Shown piece by piece: positions 9,158 to 16,007 of a DNA stretch of 38,320 nucleotides. A model generated the notes under the pieces. The model made no database searches, was not told the origin of the DNA, and saw only the letters and a program-made list of their open reading frames with translations. This DNA is from Acidovorax kalamii. GTDB lineage: Bacteria; Pseudomonadota; Gammaproteobacteria; Burkholderiales; Burkholderiaceae_C. The position numbers and the translations under genes are program-made. Each line of letters starts with the position of its first letter. The stretch's first letter is position 1. The stretch spans positions 1 to 38,320 of the forward strand of contig NZ_NOIG01000017.1 in assembly GCF_002245625.1 (NCBI RefSeq), in the 5' to 3' direction.

Positions 9158-10137
9158 GGCGTGCTCCCCAGGCCCTCGGTCCAGCAGCCGCTGAGTAAGC
9201 GCGCAGGTTGTTCGCGGGCGCAGACCTGGGCGCTGTGGGGCCAGTCGGGCAAAGGCACATCCAGGCCCGCATACACGCCGTAGGCTTCGCCCGCGGCAAT
9301 CGTTTCTCCCGCCCAGAGGCTTTCGCCCGCACGGATGGCTCCACCGGCGTGGATGTGTCCACCGGCCCGCACGCCCCAGCCCACCTGCAGGTGGCCCTTG
9401 CAGTCCAGGTCGCCCGCCACCTGCAGTCCGCGCGTGGCCTGCACCTCTGCATCGCAGTGCAGATGGCCGCCCACCTTGATGCTGCCGTTGCAGTCCAGCG
9501 CGTCCATCGCGCGCAGGTCCTGGCCCACGGTGCAATGGCCATCGATTTGCACCGTGGCCCCGCCGTCCAGTTCTCCACCCACGCGCAGGCTGCCCATGCA
9601 TTGCAGCCGCTGCGCCACCGCCAGGGACCAGCCCACGCGTGCGTCGCCGTGTATGCGCGCGCTGCCGTCGCAGCGCGCGGCGCCCGCTATGCGCAGGTCT
9701 TCGCCCACGCGCAGTGCACCGCCCACCCGCAGGCCGCCCTGCACGCGCAGGCTGCGGCCGGTGCGCAGCACACCGTCCACGTCCGCGCTGCCCCGGCAGT
9801 GCACGTTGCCCGCAAACACCAGTGCGTCTGTCTCCAGGTGGTCCACCTCCAGCACATCGTTGGTGGGCCCGAACTGGTCCAGCATCCAGCAGGCGTCGTC
9901 CACCCGGCCTTCGCGCACCAGGTCGTCCAGCAGGGCCTGGTAGTTGCTCGCACCTTCCTGGCGGCGCAGGTACCAGCGGTAGCCGTCAGCGCAAGGCCGC
10001 TTGGCGCGGATGAAGTGGCGGGTGATGTCGGTGGCGGCGGCCGCGCTGGCTATGGCCGTATCGGCGGGCGGGCTGCGTGTGGGGGCGCATTGGGCGCAGG
10101 GGGCGAGCGAAATCTCGCCGGAAGGAAACGGGGGCAT
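9154..10137 (-). CDS. Polymer-forming (bactofilin-like) protein with 30 perfect hexapeptide repeats
   Basis: A 327-residue protein with no signal peptide. Residues 1-50 are Ala/Pro-rich and disordered-looking. Residues 51-105 are a helical segment (GYRWYLRR, YQALLDDLVREGRVDDACWMLDQF). Residues 106-285 can be written as 30 consecutive six-residue units without one insertion or deletion, of the type L-x-V/A/C-x-G-x (for example LRVQGG, LRVGGA, LRVGED, LRIAGA). This predicts a long parallel beta-helix, as in polymer-forming bactofilins or left-handed hexapeptide proteins. A C-terminal tail of about 40 residues follows. The start ATG 10137 is preferred over longer options because AGGAG stands 5 bases upstream (10143-10147). 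Role unknown; a cytoskeletal or scaffold role is the best family-based guess. Confidence 0.8.
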   Translation of the reverse strand: MPPFPSGEISLAPCAQCAPTRSPPADTAIASAAAATDITRHFIRAKRPCADGYRWYLRRQEGASNYQALLDDLVREGRVDDACWMLDQFGPTNDVLEVDHLETDALVFAGNVHCRGSADVDGVLRTGRSLRVQGGLRVGGALRVGEDLRIAGAARCDGSARIHGDARVGWSLAVAQRLQCMGSLRVGGELDGGATVQIDGHCTVGQDLRAMDALDCNGSIKVGGHLHCDAEVQATRGLQVAGDLDCKGHLQVGWGVRAGGHIHAGGAIRAGESLWAGETIAAGEAYGVYAGLDVPLPDWPHSAQVCAREQPARLLSGCWTEGLGSTP

Positions 10138-10142
10138 GAGCA

Positions 10143-10147
10143 CTCCT
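10143..10147 (-). promoter_or_regulatory. Shine-Dalgarno fixing the start of the hexad-repeat protein
   Basis: AGGAG (minus strand) 5 bases before ATG 10137. It decides against the longer in-frame start at 10176. Confidence 0.8.
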
Positions 10148-10201
10148 GGAGTCCGCGCCCCGGCGGCAGTCACCAAGGCGCAAGCTGGCGCTGGGCAATG
10201 G

Positions 10202-10254
10202 GCCCGGCGACAGGAAGTGCGCGAAAAAACGGAGGGGAGGGGGTGTCGCCGGGC
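10202..10254 (-). promoter_or_regulatory. Long-stem hairpin in the 5' leader of the hexad-repeat gene
   Basis: Perfect 11-bp inverted repeat GCCCGGCGACA / TGTCGCCGGGC (arms 10202-10212 and 10244-10254) enclosing 31 bases. In the transcript the loop is C/U-rich (CCCCCUCCCCUCC then GUUUUUU). It lies 65 bases upstream of the start codon, between the proposed promoter and the gene. The C/U-rich loop could pair with the AGGAG ribosome-binding site. It does not end in a terminator U-run. The function is inferred. Confidence 0.55.
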
Positions 10255-10387
10255 TCAGGAATCTGCAGCAGGGGTGCAGAGAGCGCGGTCACCGGCCTGG
10301 AGCGTGGCCTGCGAGCGCGCAGCACGGCGCAGCGGCGCGGTGGCGCTGGCGGCTGTGGCGGTGGAGTGGCTCGCAAACATCGGCGGC

Positions 10388-10416
10388 ACTATAGGCAGCG
10401 GCCTCAGGTGCGTCAA
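10388..10416 (-). promoter_or_regulatory. Sigma-70-like promoter for the hexad-repeat/acyltransferase operon
   Basis: On the minus strand TTGACG (10416-10411), a 17-base spacer, then TATAGT (10393-10388). Expected transcript start is near 10381, leaving a leader of about 240 bases before ATG 10137. It lies in the 360-base gap 10138-10497, which otherwise holds only the leader hairpin, the dyad at 10420-10444 and the 3' flank of the SDR gene. Confidence 0.65.
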
Positions 10417-10419
10417 ATC

Positions 10420-10444
10420 AATCCGCACTGCATTGGTGCGGATT
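10420..10444. promoter_or_regulatory. Dyad next to the -35 element (candidate regulator site)
   Basis: Perfect 9-bp arms AATCCGCAC / GTGCGGATT with a 7-base centre, ending 3 bases upstream of TTGACG on the minus strand. Its centre is about 50 bases upstream of the expected transcript start, where activators often bind. It is also 54 bases past the SDR stop, but no T-run follows, so a terminator is less likely. Confidence 0.5.
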
Positions 10445-10497
10445 GGGCGCGCGCCACGACAAGTCATGTTGGCTTGCGGGCGCGGTTGGACGCGTGC

Positions 10498-11259
10498 TTA
10501 CACGCAGCGCCCGCCATCCACCTCGATGCACACGCCATTGATGAACGATGCCTCTTCGCTCGCCAGGTACAACGCGGCGTTGGCCACGTCCAGCGCGGTG
10601 GAGAAGCGGCCCAGCGGGATAGTGGCCAGGAACTTGGCGCGGCGCGCATCGTCCACCGGGCCGCCCGCAAACTCGGCGGCCAGGCCTGTGTCGGGGTTGA
10701 ACACGGGGTTGATGCAGTTCACGCGGATGTTGTCGGGACCCAGCTCGGCCGCCATCGACTTGCTGGTGATGATGACCGCGCCCTTGGAGCCGTTGTACCA
10801 GGTCAGGCCTGGGCGCGGGCGCAGCCCGGCGGTGGAGGCGATGTTGATGATGCTGCCGCCGCCCACCTTGCGCAGCGCGGGCACGGCGTGGATGGCGCTC
10901 AGGTAGATGCTCTTCATGTTGATGGCATAGACCTTGTCGAACTCTTCCTCGCTCACTTCGAGCATGGGGCGGTTGCGGTGCGTCCATCCTGCGTTGTTCA
11001 CCACCACGTCCAGGCGGCCGTACAGGCGCACGGCCTGATCGACCATCGCCTTGACCTGGGCCGAGTTCGTCACGTCGGCCTTGAAGAAGGCGGCGGTGCC
11101 GCCTGCAGCCGTGATCTCGGCCACCACACGCTGGCCGCCCGCTTCGTTGATGTCGTTCACGATGACCTTGCCACCCTCAGCGGCCAGGCGCTTGGCAATG
11201 CCTTCGCCAATGCCGTTGCCGGCGCCGGTGACGATGATGGATTTGTTCAACACGCGCAT
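10498..11259 (-). CDS. Short-chain dehydrogenase/reductase (SDR)
   Basis: A 253-residue classical SDR, an NAD(P)-dependent oxidoreductase of alcohols or ketones. The Rossmann motif is TGAGNGIG (residues 11-18), with NNAG at 88-91, N114, catalytic S142, Y155 and K159 (YNGSK). An acidic residue after strand beta-2 (VIVNDIN, D36) hints at NAD preference. Start ATG 11259 has AAGGAG on its upstream side with suitable spacing; the longer frame to 11394 runs through repeat copy B and is not credible. Substrate is unknown; annotations such as 3-oxoacyl-ACP reductase or glucose dehydrogenase would be generic. It may share regulation with the aldehyde dehydrogenase further upstream, but the DUF2889 gene and two repeats lie between them. 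Confidence 0.92.
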   Translation of the reverse strand: MRVLNKSIIVTGAGNGIGEGIAKRLAAEGGKVIVNDINEAGGQRVVAEITAAGGTAAFFKADVTNSAQVKAMVDQAVRLYGRLDVVVNNAGWTHRNRPMLEVSEEEFDKVYAINMKSIYLSAIHAVPALRKVGGGSIINIASTAGLRPRPGLTWYNGSKGAVIITSKSMAAELGPDNIRVNCINPVFNPDTGLAAEFAGGPVDDARRAKFLATIPLGRFSTALDVANAALYLASEEASFINGVCIEVDGGRCV

Positions 11260-11278
11260 GGAAAAGGTCTCCTTGGGA

Positions 11279-11346
11279 TATTCAAAAAAGATAGCTGCTT
11301 GGGCTTGCCTGTCAGGCACCAGGTGCCAATTTGACTGATATTTCAG
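11279..11346 (+). repeat. Interspersed repeat R1, copy B
   Basis: Core-like TATTCAAAAAAGATAGC (imperfect dyad) followed by TGCTTGGGCTTGCCTG, a GGCACCAGG segment and an ATTTCAG end, matching copies A and D in order and orientation. It contains the stop codon and last residues of the DUF2889 gene and lies just upstream of the SDR gene. Confidence 0.7.
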
Positions 11347-11923
11347 GGGCTGGGGCGGGACTGGCGGCCAGGGGCGGCGCAGGCACGCGGCCATAAAACT
11401 GCGGGAAGTATTCCTTCACGCCGTTGCCGTTGAAGTCCCAGCCTGTGCACTGGCCCAGGTGGCGCGGTGGCTCGTCAGGATTGCTGGACGAAAACACGGC
11501 GGGCACCGACTGGAAGGCGGCGGTGGCCAGGTTGAACAGCAGCTCGCGCAGGTGCGTGCAACTGGCCACGCCGCCCAGATGCTTCTGGATGGCCTGGCGC
11601 CAGCAGCGCGCCATGCTGCAGCCCACCATCTGCTGCAGCGCGGCTTGGGCCTCGGTGCAGCCCTTGAGCGGGTGCGAGTTCATGGCCACATCAATGGCCT
11701 GCACCACCAGCTGGCGGTTCACGGTCACGCGCAGCCACATGTGGTGGATGGCTTCGCCCGCGAGGCGCTGTTTGGTAGGGTCGCGGAACGAGGTGGCGTC
11801 ATAGGCCTTGCTGTCGTGCAGCTCACCCTCGATGTCCCACAGGCCATCGTCGCGTTCAAAGCCCTGGTAGTTCACCCGGCGGACATGCTTCAGGGTGCGG
11901 GGGGCGGGGGGGCTCAGGGGCAT
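11312..11923 (-). CDS. DUF2889-family protein
   Basis: A 203-residue protein whose N-terminal two thirds match what I know of DUF2889: RRVNYQGFERDDGLWDIEGEL near the start, then HHMWLRVTVNRQLVVQAIDVAMNSHP, a Cys-containing helical region (MVGCSMARCW), and THLRELL. No enzymatic motif is evident and the family function is unknown to me. There is no signal peptide. The C-terminal dozen residues (ending SVKLAPGA) are encoded by repeat copy B, so the natural end of the protein has probably been replaced. The start ATG 11923 gives the usual family N-terminus. The gene reads toward the SDR gene, with 52 bases between its stop and the SDR start. Confidence 0.82.
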   Translation of the reverse strand: MPLSPPAPRTLKHVRRVNYQGFERDDGLWDIEGELHDSKAYDATSFRDPTKQRLAGEAIHHMWLRVTVNRQLVVQAIDVAMNSHPLKGCTEAQAALQQMVGCSMARCWRQAIQKHLGGVASCTHLRELLFNLATAAFQSVPAVFSSSNPDEPPRHLGQCTGWDFNGNGVKEYFPQFYGRVPAPPLAASPAPAPEISVKLAPGA

Positions 11924-11950
11924 GCGCTTCTATCGTGGCTGGTAGCGAGT

Positions 11951-12078
11951 GACTGAAACTGGCGTGGCACTAAGCGAGTGCCGCCGCGCAAGGGCCGCCA
12001 AGCCGCGTATGCGGCGCTTGGCTCGCGTGCGCTGGCGGCGTCCCCCTGTAGGGGGAAGACGCGAAGCGGCTCAGGGGG
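11951..12078. repeat. GC-rich intergenic repeat R2, copy 2
   Basis: Begins GACTGAAACTGGCG, contains CCGCGCAAGGGCCGCC and a GTCCCCCT/AGGGGGA hairpin, and ends GCGAAGCGGCTCAGGGGGT right at the aldehyde dehydrogenase stop. It aligns with 23521-23653. The hairpin could help end transcription of the minus-strand gene. Confidence 0.75.
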
Positions 12079-13512
12079 TTACCCATATTTGATGGCCACC
12101 GTCTTCAAGGTGGTGAAGCCGTACAGTGCTTCAAAGCCCTTCTCGCGTCCGTAGCCGCTGGACTTGACGCCGCCAAAGGGCAGCTCCACACCGCCCGCGG
12201 CGCCGTAGTTGTTGATGAACACCTGCCCGCTGTGTACGCGCTTGGCCATGCGGAACTGGCGCGCGCCGTCACGCGTCCAGATGCCCGCCACCAGGCCGAA
12301 CTGCGTGGCGTTGGCCAGCTCCACCGCATGGTCTTCATCCTGGAAGGCCATGGCCGACAACACGGGGCCGAAGACTTCCTCCTGAGCCAGCCGGTGCTGC
12401 ACCGGTACGTCGCGCAGCAGGGTGGGGGCCTGGTAGTAGCCGGTCTCGGGGGCTTCGTCCACCACCACGCCCTGGGCCACCATGGGGATGCCTGCGACCT
12501 GCGCGTCGGACAAAAAATCCCACACGCGCTGCTGCTGCGTCTGGCGGATCAGCGGGCCCACGTCCAGGTCCATGGCGGCGGGGCCCACGCGCAGGGCCTC
12601 GAAGGCCTTGCCCAGGCGCTCCAGCAGGGGTTCATAGATCAGCGAGTCGATCAGCACACGCGAACCGGCCGAGCAGGTCTGCCCCGCGTTCTGCACGATG
12701 GCGTTGATGACCACGGGGATGGCGGCGTCCAGATCGGCGTCGGCAAAGATGATCTGCGGGCTTTTTCCGCCCAGCTCCAGCGTCACGGGGCAGTGGCGCT
12801 CGGCCGCCACCTGTTGGATCAGCGTTCCGATCTTGGGGCTGCCGGTGAAGCTGATGTGGTCGATGCCGGGGTGGCGCGCCAGCGCGTCGCCCACCTCGTG
12901 GCCGTAGCCCGTGACGATGTTGAGCGCGCCCGAAGGAAAGCCCACCTCGGCCGCGAGCTGCGCCACGCGGATCAGCGACAGGCAGGCGTCTTCGGCTGGC
13001 TTGACCACACACACATTGCCCGCCGCCAGGGCGCCGCCCACGCTGCGGCCGAAGATCTGCATGGGGTAGTTCCAGGGAATCACATGGCCCGTGACGCCAT
13101 GGGGCTCGCGCCAGGTCAGCACGCTGTAGCCGTCGGGGTAGGGGATCGTCTCTCCGTGGAACTTGTCGCACGCACCGGCGTAGAACTCGAAGTAGCGCGC
13201 CAGCGCAATGGCGTCGGCGCGCGCCTGCTTGGTGGGCTTGCCGCAGTCGCGCTGCTCCAGCGCTGTCAGCTCGTCCGCATGCTCCAGGATCTTGGCCGAG
13301 AGCTTTTGCAGCAGACGGCCGCGTTCCACCGGGGCCAGCTTTTGCCACACCGCGTTGTAGCACTGGCGGGCCGCATGCACCGCCGCGTCGATGTCGTCGG
13401 CGTTGCTGCGCTGGATCTCGTCGAAGGGCTGGCCGTCGGACGGGTCGATCACAGGGATCGTGCGGCCCGAAGCGGACGGCACCGAGGCGTTGGCGATGTA
13501 GTTCAGTTGCAT
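12079..13512 (-). CDS. NAD(P)-dependent aldehyde dehydrogenase
   Basis: A 477-residue enzyme oxidising an aldehyde to its acid. The key residues are visible: oxyanion N148 (PWNYP), cofactor-binding K171 (KPAE), FTGSPKIG, general base E246 (LELGGKSP) and nucleophile C280 (GQTCSAGSR), followed by EEVFGPVL and the C-terminal FGGVKSSGYGRE. The sequence looks closest to betaine-aldehyde or gamma-aminobutyraldehyde types, but specificity cannot be read off reliably. The gene stands alone on the minus strand; its 5' side faces repeat copy C and the 3' end of a Crp/Fnr-type gene 105 bases away, and its stop codon abuts repeat R2. No clear promoter is visible upstream. Confidence 0.95.
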   Translation of the reverse strand: MQLNYIANASVPSASGRTIPVIDPSDGQPFDEIQRSNADDIDAAVHAARQCYNAVWQKLAPVERGRLLQKLSAKILEHADELTALEQRDCGKPTKQARADAIALARYFEFYAGACDKFHGETIPYPDGYSVLTWREPHGVTGHVIPWNYPMQIFGRSVGGALAAGNVCVVKPAEDACLSLIRVAQLAAEVGFPSGALNIVTGYGHEVGDALARHPGIDHISFTGSPKIGTLIQQVAAERHCPVTLELGGKSPQIIFADADLDAAIPVVINAIVQNAGQTCSAGSRVLIDSLIYEPLLERLGKAFEALRVGPAAMDLDVGPLIRQTQQQRVWDFLSDAQVAGIPMVAQGVVVDEAPETGYYQAPTLLRDVPVQHRLAQEEVFGPVLSAMAFQDEDHAVELANATQFGLVAGIWTRDGARQFRMAKRVHSGQVFINNYGAAGGVELPFGGVKSSGYGREKGFEALYGFTTLKTVAIKYG

Positions 13513-13554
13513 AGCCGTGATTGTGCCCGGAAATGGAATGTGTGCTTAGTATTT

Positions 13555-13613
13555 GGATGAAAAGTGCCGCTGCCGCTCGACCAACAAGCGAATGCAGCTA
13601 TTGTTTTAATAGC
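13555..13613 (-). repeat. Interspersed repeat R1, copy C
   Basis: Reads GATGAAAAGTGCCGCTGCCG, then CGACCAACAAGCGAATGCAG and ends in the dyad core GCTATTGTTTTAATAGC (13597-13613). It is the reverse orientation of copies A, B and D and aligns well with the reverse complement of D. The core ends 4 bases before the stop codon of the Crp-family gene. Confidence 0.8.
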
Positions 13614-13617
13614 GATT

Positions 13618-14322
13618 TCAGTAACATGCCGCGCGCAGGGCCGCCAGGTCCAGGATTTCCACCTCGCCGCGCTGCACCCGCACCAGGTGGCGCGCCTCCA
13701 GGTCTTTGAGGATCTGGTTGGTGGTCTGGCGCGAGATGGCCAGCATCAGCGACAACTGCTCCTGCGAGATGCCGATCACCCGGCGCGACTGGCCCTCGGC
13801 GTTCCACTGGCCGTAGCCCTCGGCCATCATCACCAGCCGTCGCGCCAGGCGCTGCGGTGCGGGCAGCAGGGCCAGTTCTTCGATGGCCACAAAGGCCGTG
13901 CGCAGCTTGTCGGTGAGCAGCAACGCCAGCGCATGCCAGTGCCCGGGGTGGGCCTGCAGCCAGGCCTGCAGCCGTTCGTGCGGCACCTGCACCAGCGTGC
14001 TGGCCTCGGCGGCATGGGCATCATGCGTGCGGGCCGAGCCGTCAAACACCGAGATCTCGCCAAACCAGTGGGGCGGCTCCAGCCGCGTGAGCAGCGCCGA
14101 ACGCGCCTCATGCGCCCGCCCGCCCGTGCCCGAAATGCTGATCGCGCCGCGCACCACGGCATACAGCCCGCAGGGCGCGTCGCCGCGCAAAAAAAGCACC
14201 TCGCCCGCCTGCAACTGGCGCACTTGCGCCATGGCGATCAGCGGCTGGGCAAAGTCGGGCGGCAGGTGGGCAAACCAGCGGCCGGACTGGAGGACGGGCA
14301 GGTAGGTGGCGGGGTCGGTCAT
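13618..14322 (-). CDS. Crp/Fnr-family transcriptional regulator
   Basis: A 234-residue regulator with an N-terminal cyclic-nucleotide-binding beta-roll (FLRGDAPCGLYAVVRGAI, then WFGEISVFDGSARTHDAHA), a dimer helix, and a C-terminal winged helix-turn-helix. The recognition helix region reads ISQEQLSLMLAISRQTTNQILKDLE in two adjacent halves. It lacks the N-terminal cysteines of oxygen-sensing FNR. The beta-roll RTHDAHA segment resembles the RxA phosphate-binding region of cAMP binders but is not identical, so the ligand is open. Start ATG 14322 is chosen since upstream residues have no family similarity. It is divergent from the DUF962 gene across a perfect Crp-style dyad, suggesting autoregulation or control of that gene. 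Confidence 0.9.
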   Translation of the reverse strand: MTDPATYLPVLQSGRWFAHLPPDFAQPLIAMAQVRQLQAGEVLFLRGDAPCGLYAVVRGAISISGTGGRAHEARSALLTRLEPPHWFGEISVFDGSARTHDAHAAEASTLVQVPHERLQAWLQAHPGHWHALALLLTDKLRTAFVAIEELALLPAPQRLARRLVMMAEGYGQWNAEGQSRRVIGISQEQLSLMLAISRQTTNQILKDLEARHLVRVQRGEVEILDLAALRAACY

Positions 14323-14378
14323 GCAGTGCAGATTGGGCGCGAGGCAGGGTGGGGCGGTGCCGTGGGAGTGTGCCCTTT

Positions 14379-14394
14379 TGTCGTCTGCACGACA
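14379..14394. promoter_or_regulatory. Perfect Crp-style dyad, likely operator of the adjacent regulator
   Basis: TGTCG-TCTGCA-CGACA, a 16-bp dyad with the same 5-6-5 geometry as the classical CRP core TGTGA-N6-TCACA. It sits in the 133-bp divergent gap, 57 bases from the regulator start and about 26 bases upstream of a -10-like TATTGAT (14420-14426) facing DUF962. Confidence 0.65.
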
Positions 14395-14421
14395 GACGCT
14401 GGCAAGGCCCCGGGGCGAGTA

Positions 14422-14435
14422 TTGATGCTGCTCAA
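14422..14435. promoter_or_regulatory. FNR-like box (weak candidate)
   Basis: TTGAT-GCTG-CTCAA matches the FNR consensus TTGAT-N4-ATCAA at nine of ten positions. It lies only 20 bases upstream of the DUF962 start and overlaps the possible -10, so chance similarity or a repressing role are both possible. Confidence 0.25.
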
Positions 14436-14455
14436 AACAACAGCCGGAGACACCC

Positions 14456-14980
14456 ATGAAAACCCTGATCGACCACCTGGCGCAGTACGCCGACTACCAC
14501 CGCGATCCTCGCAACATTCACACCCATTTTGTGGGCGTGCCCATGATCATGTTCGCGGTGGTCATCCTGCTGTCGCGCCCGACCTGGATGGCGGGCGCCT
14601 TGCCGCTGAGCCCCGCGCTGTTCGCCGCGCTGGCGGCCAGCGTTTTCTACTTCCGGCTGGACACGCGTTTTGGCCTGGCCATGGCCACGCTGCTGGCGGC
14701 CATGCTGGTGGGCGGCCAATGGGTGGCGCTGCAGAGCATGGTGGTGTGGCTGGCCACGGGCATCGGCCTGTTTGCCGTGGGCTGGGTGATCCAGTTTGTG
14801 GGCCACTACTACGAAGGCCGCAAGCCTGCGTTTGTGGATGACCTGGTGGGCCTGATCGTCGGCCCGCTGTTTGTGGTGGCCGAGTGGGCGTTTGCGCTGG
14901 GCCTGCGCAAGGAGGTGCAGGCCGCCATCGAAGCGCGCAGCGGCCCGGTGCGGCTGCGCACCGGCCAGGCGGCGGCCTGA
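14456..14980 (+). CDS. Mpo1-like (DUF962/YGL010w) integral membrane protein
   Basis: A 174-residue membrane protein of the DUF962 family. Family motifs are clear: YHRDPRNIHTHFVGVPM (residues 13-29) near the start and VIQFVGHYYEGRKPAFVDDL with GPLFVVAEW in the C-terminal half. Four hydrophobic segments lie between and after them. The yeast member Mpo1 is an iron-dependent dioxygenase acting on 2-hydroxy fatty acids, with conserved histidines as metal ligands; H14, H22, H24 and H in FVGHYYEG are their likely equivalents here. The bacterial role is uncertain. The gene is divergent from a Crp/Fnr-type regulator and followed by 148 bases with no gene I can support. Confidence 0.88.
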   Translation: MKTLIDHLAQYADYHRDPRNIHTHFVGVPMIMFAVVILLSRPTWMAGALPLSPALFAALAASVFYFRLDTRFGLAMATLLAAMLVGGQWVALQSMVVWLATGIGLFAVGWVIQFVGHYYEGRKPAFVDDLVGLIVGPLFVVAEWAFALGLRKEVQAAIEARSGPVRLRTGQAAA

Positions 14981-15128
14981 GCGCTCAGGGTCTTACGCCC
15001 TTCTTCCGTCCCTTGCCGCTGGGGCGGATCTGCGCCGCCTGGTCCCTCGCTGCGCGGCAGCCCTTGGCTCCGCCGTCCTTACCCCCATTTGAATGGAGCG
15101 CGGCCGCCGTGGCCGCGTGTGTGTTTCA

Positions 15129-16007
15129 ATGAATTTTGTTTCCATCCTGCCCACGCTGCTGTTCATCGCGCTGGGCCTGGTCATGTTCGGCCTGGGCCTG
15201 TCGCTCACGGTGGGTGACTTCACGCGCCTCTTGCAGCATCCGCGCGCCGTGGTGCTGGCCCTGGTGCTGCAGGTGCTGGTGCTGCCCGCCGCGTGTTATG
15301 CGCTCATCGTGCTGCTGGGCGTGGCACCGATCTATGCCGTGGGGCTGATGCTGCTGGCGGCCTCGCCCGGCGGGGTGTCGGCCAATCTGTTCAGCCATTT
15401 GTTCGGCGGCAACGTGGCCATGAACATCTCGCTCACGGCCATCAACACCGTGCTGTCGATCATCAGTTTGCCGCTCATCACCAACTGGGCCATCAACACC
15501 TTTGCGCACACCGGCCAGGTGGTACCGCTGCAATTCGGCAAGGTGGTGGAGGTGATCGTCATCGTGCTGGTGCCGGTGGTGCTGGGCATGGGGGTGCACC
15601 GCCGCGTGCCGTCGTTCAGCGCGCGCATGGAAAAGCCCATGAAGATCTTCAGCGCCGTGGTGCTGGCCGCGTTCGCACTCATTGCGATTGCCAAGGAATG
15701 GTCGGCGCTGGTCGAGTCCTTCGCGGGCATCGGACCGGCGGTGCTGCTGTTCAACGCCATCAGCCTCGCGTCGGGCTACTACCTTTCGCGGGCGGCGGGG
15801 CTGGACAAATCCATGGCCACGGCGATCAGCTTCGAGATCGGCATCCACAACTCCACGCTCGCCATCTTCATCGCGCTGTCGGTGCTAGACAACTTCCAGC
15901 TCGCACTGCCCGCAGCCATCTACTCGGTCAGCATGTACCTCATGGCCACGCTGTTTGGCACGCTGGTGCTGCGCCGCAAGGGTGTGGCCAGGGCACGGGC
16001 CGCATGA
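15129..16007 (+). CDS. BASS-family (bile acid:sodium symporter-like) transporter
   Basis: A 292-residue inner-membrane protein with about nine or ten hydrophobic segments and no long soluble region. Family features are LAASPGGVSANLFSHLFGGNVAMNISLT in two adjoining motifs in the first half and FEIGIHNSTLAIFIA in the second; these correspond to the crossover and sodium-binding region of BASS proteins. Bacterial members carry organic acids or related anions, so the bile-acid name need not apply. ATG 15129 is preferred over the frame opening at 15093, which adds a basic non-family leader. The stop overlaps the start of the next gene as ATGA, so the two are very probably translated together. Confidence 0.9.
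   Translation: MNFVSILPTLLFIALGLVMFGLGLSLTVGDFTRLLQHPRAVVLALVLQVLVLPAACYALIVLLGVAPIYAVGLMLLAASPGGVSANLFSHLFGGNVAMNISLTAINTVLSIISLPLITNWAINTFAHTGQVVPLQFGKVVEVIVIVLVPVVLGMGVHRRVPSFSARMEKPMKIFSAVVLAAFALIAIAKEWSALVESFAGIGPAVLLFNAISLASGYYLSRAAGLDKSMATAISFEIGIHNSTLAIFIALSVLDNFQLALPAAIYSVSMYLMATLFGTLVLRRKGVARARAA

Noticed and set aside
9154..10137. Possible tandem DNA repeat or CRISPR-like array
   Set aside because: The periodicity is at the protein level (hexads) and the DNA units differ; there are no identical repeats separated by spacers.
9208..11334. Very long open frame on the plus strand (over 700 codons) antisense to the hexad-repeat and SDR genes
   Set aside because: It is an opposite-strand shadow of high-G+C genes. 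It has no family similarity, and the minus-strand genes have clear motifs and ribosome sites. The same applies to long antisense frames across the P-type ATPase, DUF1631 and moeA genes.
14981..15128. Further R2-type repeat copy between DUF962 and the symporter
   Set aside because: The reverse complement shares a short AAGGGCTGCC...GCAGCGAGGG block with the degenerate copy near 3900 but lacks the conserved ends, so I cannot support it.
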